Source of the DNA: Sphingomonas sp. BT-65
GTDB taxonomy: Bacteria; Pseudomonadota; Alphaproteobacteria; Sphingomonadales; Sphingomonadaceae
Reading direction: 5' to 3'
Length of the DNA stretch: 64,000 bases
Assembly: GCF_026107375.2 (NCBI RefSeq)
Contig: NZ_JAPCIA010000001.1
Coordinates: forward strand, 558,001-622,000
The translations under genes and the position numbers were made by a program. The notes under the pieces were generated by a model, which saw nothing but the letters and a program-made list of their open reading frames with translations, had not been told where the DNA came from and searched no databases. Below are positions 45,121 through 53,940 of the stretch, one piece after another. Each line of letters opens with the position of its first letter. Position 1 is the stretch's first letter.

Positions 45121-45593
45121 TCCGTGTCCATCTCAGCCAGCAGGGTCAGTCCGCGCCGCAGCCGCCGCTCCACCGTCGCGGTGCCGACATTCTCGCGCTT
45201 CGCGATCTGCTCGATCGTCAATCCCTCCAGCCGCTTGAGGACGATCACCGTCCGAATCTCCTCCGGCAGCGCGTCGAGCGCAGCCCTCACCCGATCTAGA
45301 CGTTTGCGCGCGCCAATCACATCATCGGGCGTCGGCGCGGGGTCGTGCAGGTCCATTTCCTCGACCGGAACGGGTTCGAACCGCCAGCGCGCATGGCGGC
45401 GCACGATGTCGGCGGCGAGGTTGAGCGCGACGCGCACGACGAAGCCTTCGGGGGCCGCGATCTCCTCCGACCGGCGCGCTTCCTCGAGCCGCAGGAATGC
45501 CTCTTGTGCGACCTCGTCCGCATCGTTGGCGGAAAGGCCGCGGCGCATCACCAGCGCCCTGATCCGTCTTGCCGTCGCGTCGATCGATCGCAT
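45117..45593 (-). CDS. ECF sigma factor (FecI-like)
   Basis: 158 residues. Sigma region 2 is visible as GLSANDADEVAQEAFLRLEEA and region 4 as LDALPEEIRTVIVLKRLEGL followed by TIEQIAKRENVGTATVERRL, the helix-turn-helix that reads the -35. Region 2 is short at the N-terminus, starting MRSIDATARRIRALV, so the start could lie earlier. It is translationally coupled to fecR, the usual sigma/anti-sigma pairing of surface-signalling systems, and probably directs transcription of the tpsB operon. Confidence 0.92.
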   Translation of the reverse strand: MRSIDATARRIRALVMRRGLSANDADEVAQEAFLRLEEARRSEEIAAPEGFVVRVALNLAADIVRRHARWRFEPVPVEEMDLHDPAPTPDDVIGARKRLDRVRAALDALPEEIRTVIVLKRLEGLTIEQIAKRENVGTATVERRLRRGLTLLAEMDTE

Positions 45594-45741
45594 GGGTCAG
45601 GCTTGGATAAAGGCGGCCGCGCCCCAGTGGTCGGCCCTCGCCCGGACACGCGCCGGTTACCGACCCCTGCCCAAAACGGCGAGTCCCGTGGCAGCGCCGC
45701 TGCCGTTCGTCAAGCGGGCCGCGCCCGAGACTGTCCCAGCT

Positions 45742-46410
45742 TCAATCGCCCAGCATATGGTCCGCCACGCTGTAGCTATGGCTGGCCTGATAGGCGTTCC
45801 GCCCCCGGTTCATGTGCGTCAGGTTGAACCGCCGAATCGCGCGCAACGCGCGGGGCGAGGCAAGGAACGCGCGGATCGAGGCGGCACCACGTACATTGAC
45901 GCCGAAGATGTCCGCGCCGCGCGGAAGAAAATAGCTGACATCCTGTGGCGCCACGACGCAGCCCTCAAGGAAGGCGTGATCCAGATGCTCCTGCAGGAGC
46001 GATCGGTCCGTGGTGAAATCCGACAGATGGACGATGAATCTCGAACGCACGTCCTCGCCGTCCGCGTAGAGCGTGAAAAGCTCCATCCAGCTCGCATTGA
46101 CGCGGACCAATGGCTTGTCGGAGGTCGACGGCAAACAGGAGACCGACCAATAGTAACGCTCAGTCATCCGCGGTATTGGAATACAGTTCTGGCCGTAGCG
46201 TCCTAGAATCTCCAGAACCTCGTCCGCCTGCGGCCGGCCAAGCAGCTTCTGAAAGCGCGCGGCATATTTGAACCGGTGTTCGAGCGATTCCGAGCGCTCG
46301 TCGGCGTCGGACAGGCCCGCCTCGCCCTCCATCCATTCGCGCTGCTGCTCGAGATCAACGAACTGGCGCAGGCCCTTGGGGCCGCTCATCGCTTCACCGG
46401 CTCGCGCCAT
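45742..46410 (-). CDS. conserved-looking protein of unknown function
   Basis: 222 residues with a GGGAG ribosome-binding site 7 nt before the ATG at 46410 (a second Met at codon 8 is possible). No signal peptide or membrane segment. The sequence is mixed alpha/beta with an acidic N-terminus (EQQREWMEGEAGLSDADERS), a core of YYWSVSCLPSTSDKPLVRVN and SRFIVHLSDFTTDRSLLQEH, and a basic C-terminus. I do not recognise it. It lies 148 bp upstream of the ECF sigma gene on the same strand and could belong to that regulon, but the gap leaves room for a promoter. Confidence 0.65.
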   Translation of the reverse strand: MARAGEAMSGPKGLRQFVDLEQQREWMEGEAGLSDADERSESLEHRFKYAARFQKLLGRPQADEVLEILGRYGQNCIPIPRMTERYYWSVSCLPSTSDKPLVRVNASWMELFTLYADGEDVRSRFIVHLSDFTTDRSLLQEHLDHAFLEGCVVAPQDVSYFLPRGADIFGVNVRGAASIRAFLASPRALRAIRRFNLTHMNRGRNAYQASHSYSVADHMLGD

Positions 46411-46693
46411 CCGTCACTCCCACTCGATTGTTCGGGACTATACCAACCATCTGAATTCATTGTAGAAAATATTTTCGTGTTCAAATACTACCGGCCCAGC
46501 CGTCAGAAACCTAAGCCGTCGGCTGGATGCCGATCTGAAGCAGTTGGCACGCAAAGCCCAGATCGCCGACTTATTTACAGCGGCCATCAGATGTTTGGTG
46601 CCGGACCCCGCCGATCACACCCTTGGAAATGCCTTAACAAAAAAACATATCTGAGTTGCTGACGCGACTCGCATCACTCATCAAAAGAATCTC
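46411..46693. other. AT-rich divergent intergenic region
   Basis: 283 bp between the unknown minus-strand gene and the response regulator. It is clearly richer in A/T than its surroundings (for example around 46460-46485 and 46625-46650) and has no reading frame that looks coding. It should carry the two divergent promoters. Confidence 0.5.
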
Positions 46694-47449
46694 ATGGCGG
46701 AAAAGGCGCACTGTCCGGCACTCACACGGTCGTTGGCACCAACGCCCCACGTCCTGCTTGTAGAGGACGATCCGGAACTCTCTCGCCTGCTTGTAGACGT
46801 GCTATCCGACAATGACGTCCGTGCATCGGCCGTTCGATCGGCTCGGGAGATGGACGGATTGCTGAATCGCGAGCCGGTAGATCTTATTGTGCTGGATTTG
46901 ATGCTTCCGGGGGAGAACGGGCTGAGTATCTGCCGTCGCCTTCGTGCGTCATCCGACATACCGATTATCATGGTGACCGCGCGGGGCGAAGATGTCGACC
47001 GCATCATCGGTCTCGAGATCGGCGCCGACGACTATCTCCCCAAACCGTTCAATTCCCGCGAGCTCGTAGCGCGAATCCGCGCTCTCCTTCGCCGCGCGAG
47101 AGGCGAGATGGGGTCTGCTCGAGAAAGAGCGAAGCCGCTGACGTTCGACGGCTGGACCATCGATCCCGCCGCACGCCGGCTGCATGACCCCGAAGGTGTG
47201 AGAGTCGCGCTGACCAGCGTCGAATTCGATCTCCTGCTCGCGTTCTGCCGCAACCCCGGCCGGATTCTCTCGCGCGAGCAGTTGAGCGAAAGCGTTCACG
47301 GCGGCCGGGCGGGGCCGATCGACCGCAGCATCGACGTTCACGTGAGCCGGATCAGGCAGAAGGTGGAAGCGAATCCACGCGATCCCACACTGATCAAGAC
47401 GGTACGGTTGGGAGGGTACATGTTCACTCCCGACGTGAGGGAGGGGTGA
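46694..47449 (+). CDS. OmpR-family response regulator
   Basis: 251 residues. Receiver domain: HVLLVEDDPELSRLL with the acidic pocket, phosphorylatable Asp in IVLDLMLPGENGLS, conserved Thr/Ala and Lys in MVTARG and YLPKPFNSREL. The C-terminal winged helix (FDGWTIDPAARRLHD, LTSVEFDLLLAFCRNPGRIL, IDVHVSRIRQKVE, TVRLGGYMF) binds DNA. It is coupled to the downstream kinase by overlapping stop and start codons. It probably controls the MipA/HlyD/RND genes that follow. The first ~18 residues are an extension with a weak ribosome-binding site, so the start may be later. Confidence 0.93.
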   Translation: MAEKAHCPALTRSLAPTPHVLLVEDDPELSRLLVDVLSDNDVRASAVRSAREMDGLLNREPVDLIVLDLMLPGENGLSICRRLRASSDIPIIMVTARGEDVDRIIGLEIGADDYLPKPFNSRELVARIRALLRRARGEMGSARERAKPLTFDGWTIDPAARRLHDPEGVRVALTSVEFDLLLAFCRNPGRILSREQLSESVHGGRAGPIDRSIDVHVSRIRQKVEANPRDPTLIKTVRLGGYMFTPDVREG

Positions 47450-48702
47450 TGCGGTGGCCAGAGCTGAGATTCGATAGGGTCCAGACGCAAATCAGCCTGC
47501 TTGCCGTCGTTTCGATCCTGCTTGGCATTTTGCTGACGGTTACCGTCGTTCTCCTATTCGATGTGCGGGTTCCCGATCGCGATTCGTCGAGAGAGATCGA
47601 GCGGATGGACACCGTCGCCCAGCTCGCGGAGGCTGCGGAGGACCCTGCCGAAGTTGCACACATCGTCGAGGCAGCGCAGCGCGCGAATGTCAGGGTGCGA
47701 CTTGGGGATCGGGCGGCCAGGTCGTCCGAGGATGGCGTCAAGCTCGTTCGGGGGTCTTCCGGCAGCCGGTGGTCGGCGCAGCTCAGCAACGGCATGGTGC
47801 TCGTGTTCGAGCCCAAGGCCGCTCACATCTGGGGGTTCGTCGGGGCGTTGGCGGCCCTCATGTTGCCCATGGTGCTGCTCCTGGTCCTGGTGCTGTCGAT
47901 CTATGCGGTTCGCCGGATCATCGCGCCGTTGTCCACGCTTGCAACGGCCGCGCAATCCTTCGGGCGCTCGCCGCACGACGATCGGCTGATCGTCCGCAAG
48001 GGGCCGATCGAAATCGTTCAGCTGGCGGACGGGCTGAGCGAGATGCGCTCGCGCATACGCGCTCTCATCGATGACCGCACGCGGATGCTCGCCGCGGTCA
48101 GCCACGATCTGCGCACGCCGCTGACGCGGTTACGGCTGCGCGTGGAGCGTGTCGCCGATCAGCCGATGCGCGAGGGCATGCTGCGCGAGCTCGAGCGCGT
48201 CGACCGCATGCTGCGCGAGACCCTGGATTTCCTGCGCGACGACGCCGGTGGCGAGGAACCGTCCCGCGCGGATCTGCCGAGTATCCTCCAAACCATTTGC
48301 GCCGACTTCGCGGATATCGGCCACGACGTGCGCTACGAGGGTCCGAAGCGCCTCACCTGGACATGCCGGCCCGGCACATTGGCGCGAGCCATCAGCAACA
48401 TCGTGGACAATGGCTTGCGGCACGGCTCGAAAGTGCGCCTCCGCCTCCGTGTCGGCGAAGATGCTGCGGCGGAAATCGATGTCACCGACGACGGTGCGGG
48501 CATTCCGGAGTCGCTGCACGACCAGGTGTTCGCTCCCTTCTTCAAGGTCGATGACGCCAGGAGCGACGGCCCCGGGGGCTTTGGATTAGGCCTTTCCATT
48601 GCGAGAGCGACCGTGCGATCGCACGGCGGAGACATTTTCCTAAGGCAAGAAACACCGCGCGGTTTCACGGTCAGGATCGTCATCCCCGGTACGAACCCGT
48701 AG
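47449..48702 (+). CDS. sensor histidine kinase (EnvZ-like)
   Basis: 417 residues from the ATG at 47449, which overlaps the regulator TGA; a GTG one codon earlier is possible. Two membrane helices (about 17-38 and 128-152) flank a small periplasmic domain of ~90 residues. A HAMP segment follows (RRIIAPLSTLATAAQSFG), then the H-box AAVSHDLRTPLTRLRLRVE, the N-box NIVDNGLRHGS, and the G boxes DDGAGIPES and GFGLGLSIA. It should phosphorylate the adjacent regulator. The ligand is unknown. Confidence 0.93.
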   Translation: MRWPELRFDRVQTQISLLAVVSILLGILLTVTVVLLFDVRVPDRDSSREIERMDTVAQLAEAAEDPAEVAHIVEAAQRANVRVRLGDRAARSSEDGVKLVRGSSGSRWSAQLSNGMVLVFEPKAAHIWGFVGALAALMLPMVLLLVLVLSIYAVRRIIAPLSTLATAAQSFGRSPHDDRLIVRKGPIEIVQLADGLSEMRSRIRALIDDRTRMLAAVSHDLRTPLTRLRLRVERVADQPMREGMLRELERVDRMLRETLDFLRDDAGGEEPSRADLPSILQTICADFADIGHDVRYEGPKRLTWTCRPGTLARAISNIVDNGLRHGSKVRLRLRVGEDAAAEIDVTDDGAGIPESLHDQVFAPFFKVDDARSDGPGGFGLGLSIARATVRSHGGDIFLRQETPRGFTVRIVIPGTNP

Positions 48703-48839
48703 TCGCATCGGAAACCCTTGGGTCAATGCCCTGCACGTCGCGGGCGACGAAACAACTCTTCACACAAGTTAAAACTACGCCGTCGCGGCCTCCTCTAGCT
48801 CTGCTGCTCCCACAGCACGAAGCAGATGAGGTGTGAGCG

Positions 48840-49664
48840 ATGTCCACGGTCGATGCGCAGAGGCAGCCCCATCTCCGCCTGAAAATCTCTTCCGCATCCA
48901 CGCTGGCCATGCTGGCGCTCATGCCGGTTCCCGCCGAAGCGCAGGACGACGATGAAGGCGCGCTGGAGACCCGCGTGACGCTCGGACCGCGGCTGGCGCC
49001 CAGTTTTCCGGGTTCCGACCGCGTGCGCTTGCGCCCCTATGTCAATATTTCGCGCAGGCGCGGAGACCAGCGGTTTCCTTTCAGGGCGCCCGACGAGAAC
49101 CCGAGCAGGGCAGTCTACGACCGGGGCGGCCTGTCATTCGGTCCGGTGCTCGGTTTCGTGGGCAAGCGCAGCCGCGACGACGTCGGCGGACTCGACGAAG
49201 TCGGCTTCACCGTAGAGGCGGGTGTTTTCACTCGCTACTGGATCAGCCCGCGTTTCCGGCTGTCGGCCCAGACACGACAGGGAGTCAGCGGGCACCGCGC
49301 GCTGACCGGCGTGATCGGTGCCGACTATGTCGCACGCGACGGTGACCGATGGCTATGGTCGCTCGGACCGCGACTGACCGTGGCGAGCCGCCGCTACGCC
49401 AAAGCCTATTTCGGCGTCACGCCGCGTGAGGCGGCTGCGACGGGCGTGGCCGCCTATAGCCCCGATGGCGGCCTGCACGCTGCAGGGGCGGTCGTCGGGG
49501 TCCAGCGGCAGCTGAGCCGGCGCTGGGGTGTCTTCGGCTATACCAAGTATGACCGGCTGCTGGGCGACGCGGCGGACTCGCCCGTCGTCGACCGTTTCGG
49601 ATCGCGGGATCAATGGTCCGGCGGCCTGGCGGTGAGCTACGTCTTCGGACGCCGCCGCAAGTGA
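48840..49664 (+). CDS. MipA/OmpV family outer-membrane protein
   Basis: 274 residues. A signal region ends at PAEAQDDD (about 35). The mature part is a small beta barrel with aromatic-rich strands (VRLRPYVNISRRRG, LSFGPVLGFVGKRSR, WGVFGYTKYDRLLGDAADSP) and ends in FGRRRK. The GYTKYDRLLGDAADSPVV segment is characteristic of MipA/OmpV. Members are scaffolds of murein enzymes or antibiotic/antimicrobial-responsive barrels. It is the first gene after the two-component pair and its stop overlaps the next start by 4 bp. Confidence 0.87.
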   Translation: MSTVDAQRQPHLRLKISSASTLAMLALMPVPAEAQDDDEGALETRVTLGPRLAPSFPGSDRVRLRPYVNISRRRGDQRFPFRAPDENPSRAVYDRGGLSFGPVLGFVGKRSRDDVGGLDEVGFTVEAGVFTRYWISPRFRLSAQTRQGVSGHRALTGVIGADYVARDGDRWLWSLGPRLTVASRRYAKAYFGVTPREAAATGVAAYSPDGGLHAAGAVVGVQRQLSRRWGVFGYTKYDRLLGDAADSPVVDRFGSRDQWSGGLAVSYVFGRRRK

Positions 49665-50797
49665 TCCATTGCGATGAGACCGCGGCGCCGCGCTCGCGCC
49701 GCCGGATGCTGGTTTGCCTTGCGATCATCCTCGTCGGTCTCGCCGGCTTTGGCGCTTTCGGCCTTGCACGCCGCGCGTCCCCGCCCCCGGCGGCGAAGCC
49801 CAAGCCAGCCCTCACCGTGACCGTGGCTGCGCCGCGCCGGACTGTCTGGCCGGTGAGCTTCTCCGCCCAGGGCTCCATCGCGCCCTGGCAGGAGACCAGC
49901 GTCGGTGCGCAGGTCGGCGGCTATCCGCTGATCGACGTCCGCGCGAACGTCGGCGACCGCGTGTCGAAAGGCGACGTGCTCGCGCGTATCGACCCCGCGC
50001 TGCTGAAGACCGAAGAGGCGCGGCTGGAGGCGAACTACGCCGAGGCCGAAGCCAATCGCCAGCGCGCGCTCGACCTTCAGCTCCGGGCCAGCGGCGCGAT
50101 CAGCGCGATGAATGTCCTCCAGCTTGTCACCAAGGCCAGGATGGCGGCCGCCGAGCTCGCAGCCAACCGCCTTCAGCTGCGCCATACCGTCGTCGTCGCG
50201 CCCGATGACGGCACCATCAGCGCACGCACCGCCACATTGGGCGCGGTGGCGGGCGTCGGCCAGGAGCTGTTCCGATTGATCTGCCGGGATCGCCTGGAGT
50301 GGCGCGGGGAACTGACCGCCGCGCAGATCGCGCAGGTCACGCGAGGCCAGACGATCGCACTCGACCTTCCCGACGGCAGCCGCGCGGTCGCCCGCGTGCG
50401 CCAGACCGCGCCCGGCCTCGACCCGCGATCCCGCCTCGGCATCGTCTATGCCGATCTCGAGCCTGGAAGCCGGGCGCGCGCGGGCATGTACGCCAAGGGC
50501 TCGGTGAAGCTGGGCGACAGCCCGGCGCTCGTCGTGCCTGCGACGAGCGTCATCATCCGCGACGGCCGCAACTATGTGGCGAAGCCCGCAGACCCGGGAC
50601 TGACGCCTCGCGTGATCCTGGCGGAGGTGACAGTCGGCCGTCGCAATGGGACCGATGTCGAGATCGTCCAGGGGCTGGCCGACAGCGACCGCGTGGTCGC
50701 ACGGGGGACGGCCTTCCTCAACGACGGCGATGTCGTTCGCCTGGCGACGGCAGAAGGACCACGAACATCGGGCGCAAGCGGGAAGCGCACTCCATGA
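49661..50797 (+). CDS. periplasmic adaptor (HlyD/MFP) of an RND efflux pump
   Basis: 378 residues from a GTG at 49661 that overlaps the mipA stop (GTGA); an ATG at 49706 is the alternative. A membrane anchor (about 16-36, MLVCLAIILVGLAGFGAFGL) is followed by a lipoyl half-motif (SVGAQVGGYPLIDVRANVGD), a helical hairpin (LEANYAEAEANRQRALDLQL), the second lipoyl half (VVVAPDDGTISARTATLG) and beta-barrel and membrane-proximal domains. Adaptors bridge the inner-membrane pump and an outer-membrane channel. The RND gene starts within its stop codon. No outer-membrane factor is in the window. Confidence 0.9.
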   Translation: MIHCDETAAPRSRRRMLVCLAIILVGLAGFGAFGLARRASPPPAAKPKPALTVTVAAPRRTVWPVSFSAQGSIAPWQETSVGAQVGGYPLIDVRANVGDRVSKGDVLARIDPALLKTEEARLEANYAEAEANRQRALDLQLRASGAISAMNVLQLVTKARMAAAELAANRLQLRHTVVVAPDDGTISARTATLGAVAGVGQELFRLICRDRLEWRGELTAAQIAQVTRGQTIALDLPDGSRAVARVRQTAPGLDPRSRLGIVYADLEPGSRARAGMYAKGSVKLGDSPALVVPATSVIIRDGRNYVAKPADPGLTPRVILAEVTVGRRNGTDVEIVQGLADSDRVVARGTAFLNDGDVVRLATAEGPRTSGASGKRTP

Positions 50798-53700
50798 ACC
50801 TCGCCACATGGTCGATCCGCAATCCGATTCCGGTCATCCTGTTGTTCACGCTGCTCGCGGTCGGCGGCCTTTTGGGATTTCTCCGTCTCCCTATCCAGGA
50901 CTTGCCGGATCTCGACCGGCCGACGGTCACGGTGACGCTCGTCCAGCCGGGCTCCGCACCGGCGCAGCTCGAGACAGAGGTGGCACGCAAGGTCGAGGAT
51001 TCGATCGCAACCGTCGCCGGCGTCAGGCACATCACCACCTCGATCAGCGACGGGCAGGTCGCGATTACCGCTCAGTTCACTCTCGAGGCCGAGATCTCCC
51101 AGGCACTCATCGGGGTGAAGGACGCCGTCGACAGGGTTCGCTCCGATCTGCCCGCCGACGTGCTCGAACCCAGGGTCAGCGCGGTGCAGACCAGCGGCGG
51201 CGCCATCCTGGTCTATGCCGCCGGCTCCTCGCGAATGAACGAGGAGCGGCTGTCGTGGTTCGTCGACGACACGCTGGCCAAGGCGATTCTGGCGATTCCG
51301 GGCGTCGGGCGCTTCGAGCGGGTCGGCGGCGTCAATCGCGAGGTGCGCGTCGAAGTCGATCCGGTGCGAATGGCAGCGCTCGACGTGACGGCCGCCGACG
51401 TCTCCCGCGCGCTTCGCCAGGTCCAGCAGCAATCCTCGGGCGGCCGCGGCCAGATCGGCGGCCAGGAACAGTCGGTCCGCACCATCGCGACCGTGCGGCA
51501 GGCCGCCGATCTGGCCGCCTTGCCGGTCGTGCTTCCGGGCGGGCGCCATCTGCGGCTCGATCAGGTCGCCACCGTCCGCGACACGATCGCCGAGCGGACA
51601 CAGCTCGCGCGCCGCGACGGCAAGCCCGCGGTCGGCTTCCAGATCTATCGAGCGAGGGGGTTCGACGAGACCAGGATCGCCGAAAAGGTGCGGGCGGCAC
51701 TGGATCAGCTCAAGGCGCAAGACCCCTCGCTGAGCTTCTACCAGGTCTCGGGCACGGTCGATTTCACGCTCGAGCAATATCACGGTTCGATGGACATGCT
51801 CTACGAGGGCGCCGGCCTCACGGTCCTCGTGGTGTTCCTGTTCCTGCGCGACTGGCGCGCGGCGCTGATCGCATCGACCGCGCTGCCGCTCTCGATCCTG
51901 CCGGCATTCGCGGGCATGGCGGCGCTCGGCTACAGCCTCAATGTCGTGACCTTGCTGGCGCTCGCGATCGTCGTCGGCATCCTGGTCGACGATGCGATCG
52001 TCGAGATCGAGAATATCGAGCGTCATGCGCGGCCGGGCAAGCCGATCCGCGAGGCTGCCGAGCATGCGGTGTCCGAGATCGCGCTCGCGGTGATCGCCAC
52101 GACGATGAGCCTGGTGGCGGTGTTCCTGCCGACCGCGATGATGAGCGGCGTGGCGGGCCTCGTCTTCAAGCAGTTCGGCTGGACCGTGGTGATCGCGGTG
52201 CTTTCCTCCCTCGTAGTGGCCCGCCTGCTGACGCCGATGATGGCCGCCTACATGCTGAAGCCGCGTTCGTCCGGGGAAGCCCCCAAGGAAGACCGGGACG
52301 GCTGGGTGATGACTCGCTACCTGGCGGCGGCGAATTGGTGCCTCCGTCATCGGGGCGTCACGATCGCCGCCGCCGCCTTGTTCTTCGTCGCCTCGCTCGG
52401 GCTGGCGCCGCTCATTCCATTCGGCCTGCTGCCGACGACGGATCGCGGCAACACGTCGATCAACATCGAGCTTCCGCCCGGAAGCTCGCTCGACGACACG
52501 CTCGCCGTTGCCGAGGCGGCGCGGCTCGCGATCAGGGACGTGCCCGGAATACGGACGATCCTCACGACAATAGGGCAACCGCAGCAAGCAGGAGGGGGGC
52601 GTCAGCAGGCTGGCACGATCGGCCGGGGAACGCTGATCCTGGCGCTCGATCCGTCCGGCGAGCGCGCGCCGCAGGCCGAGATAGAGCGGCAGGTCAGCGC
52701 CCACCTGAAGACCATTCCGGGCGCGCGCTTCTCGATCGGAGCGGGCCGTCCGGGCGAAAAGCTGCAGCTCACGCTTTTCGGCGACAACTCCCAGGCGCTC
52801 ATCGCGACCGCGGAGCAACTTGCCCGCGAGCTGCGGGACGTCGCGGGGCTTTCCAACGTCCAGACCACCGCCAGCCTTGATCGGCCGGAAATCGTGATCC
52901 GGCCGGATCCCGCTCGCGCCGCCGAGCTGGGCGTCAGCACCGAGACGATCGGGGACGTCGCGCGGATCGCGACCGCGGGCGACCGGGACCAGAATGTCGC
53001 GCGCCTGAACCTCGACAATCGACAGCTCTACATTCGGGTGCAGTTCCCGAACCTCGACCGGCGTGACCTCGACGGTTTCGCCGATCTGCGCGTCAACGCG
53101 CGCGGCGGGCTGGTGCCATTGTCGAGCGTAGCCAATCTCTCGATCGAGAGCGGGCCGGCGCAGATCGACCGCTATGACCGCCACCGTTACGTGACCGTCA
53201 ACGCCGATCTCGGCGGCGTCCCACTCGGCACGGCGCTCAAGCAGGCCGCGGCGCTTCCGGCATTACAGCACCTCTCGTCGGGGGTGCGGTTGATGAAGAC
53301 CGGCGACGCCGAAATTCAGTCGGAGCTCGTCTCGAGTTTCGGCATCGCGATCCTGGCCGGCATTCTGTGCGTGTCCTCCGTGCTCATCCTGCTGTTCGCG
53401 GATGTCTTCCAGCCCGTCACAATCCTGTCGGCGCTGCCGCTGTCGCTGGGCGGCGCATTCCTGGCGCTGCTCGTCGCCGGCAGCGAATTCGATATCCCGT
53501 CGATGCTCGGCCTGGTGATGCTGATGGGCATCGTCGCCAAGAATTCGATCCTGCTCGTCGAGTTTGCAATCGTCGGCATCCGCGATCGCGGCCTTTCACG
53601 CCACGACGCGCTGATCGATGCCTGCCACAAACGCGCCCGGCCGATCGTGATGACCACCGTCGCCATGATCGCGGGCATGGCGCCGATCATGCTTGGGTTC

Positions 53701-53940
53701 AGTTCGGGGGCGAGCTTCCGACAGCCGATGGCCGTCGCGGTCATCGGCGGCCTGCTTAGCTCGACCGCGCTCAGCCTGCTGATCGTGCCGGTCGTGTTCG
53801 CCTATCTCGACGATCTCGAGAAATGGATCGGACGACACCTCCGTTCTACCGGCCGCTCGGGTCCGAAAGAACCTGACTCCAAGCCCGAAGGCGTCGTCGG
53901 ATCATCTCAAGACCCACAATGGAGGCCCCGCAATGCGTGA
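50794..53940 (+). CDS. RND-family efflux transporter (AcrB/MexF-like)
   Basis: 1048 residues from the ATG at 50794, overlapping the adaptor stop by 4 bp (ATGA); the frame is open far upstream inside the adaptor gene. It starts ATWSIRNPIPVILLFTLLAV and has the N-terminal helix, two large periplasmic loops and twelve membrane helices. The paired proton-relay aspartates are present in ALAIVVGILVDDAIVEIENI. The C-terminal half has LGLVMLMGIVAKNSILLVEF. It should export hydrophobic or amphiphilic compounds using proton-motive force. Its 3' end overlaps the EF-hand gene by 8 bp. Confidence 0.95.
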   Translation: MNLATWSIRNPIPVILLFTLLAVGGLLGFLRLPIQDLPDLDRPTVTVTLVQPGSAPAQLETEVARKVEDSIATVAGVRHITTSISDGQVAITAQFTLEAEISQALIGVKDAVDRVRSDLPADVLEPRVSAVQTSGGAILVYAAGSSRMNEERLSWFVDDTLAKAILAIPGVGRFERVGGVNREVRVEVDPVRMAALDVTAADVSRALRQVQQQSSGGRGQIGGQEQSVRTIATVRQAADLAALPVVLPGGRHLRLDQVATVRDTIAERTQLARRDGKPAVGFQIYRARGFDETRIAEKVRAALDQLKAQDPSLSFYQVSGTVDFTLEQYHGSMDMLYEGAGLTVLVVFLFLRDWRAALIASTALPLSILPAFAGMAALGYSLNVVTLLALAIVVGILVDDAIVEIENIERHARPGKPIREAAEHAVSEIALAVIATTMSLVAVFLPTAMMSGVAGLVFKQFGWTVVIAVLSSLVVARLLTPMMAAYMLKPRSSGEAPKEDRDGWVMTRYLAAANWCLRHRGVTIAAAALFFVASLGLAPLIPFGLLPTTDRGNTSINIELPPGSSLDDTLAVAEAARLAIRDVPGIRTILTTIGQPQQAGGGRQQAGTIGRGTLILALDPSGERAPQAEIERQVSAHLKTIPGARFSIGAGRPGEKLQLTLFGDNSQALIATAEQLARELRDVAGLSNVQTTASLDRPEIVIRPDPARAAELGVSTETIGDVARIATAGDRDQNVARLNLDNRQLYIRVQFPNLDRRDLDGFADLRVNARGGLVPLSSVANLSIESGPAQIDRYDRHRYVTVNADLGGVPLGTALKQAAALPALQHLSSGVRLMKTGDAEIQSELVSSFGIAILAGILCVSSVLILLFADVFQPVTILSALPLSLGGAFLALLVAGSEFDIPSMLGLVMLMGIVAKNSILLVEFAIVGIRDRGLSRHDALIDACHKRARPIVMTTVAMIAGMAPIMLGFSSGASFRQPMAVAVIGGLLSSTALSLLIVPVVFAYLDDLEKWIGRHLRSTGRSGPKEPDSKPEGVVGSSQDPQWRPRNA

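Noticed and set aside
50572..53184. An 870-residue minus-strand open frame opposite the RND pump
   Set aside because: The plus strand encodes a textbook RND transporter over the same bases; the antisense product is low-complexity and without motifs.
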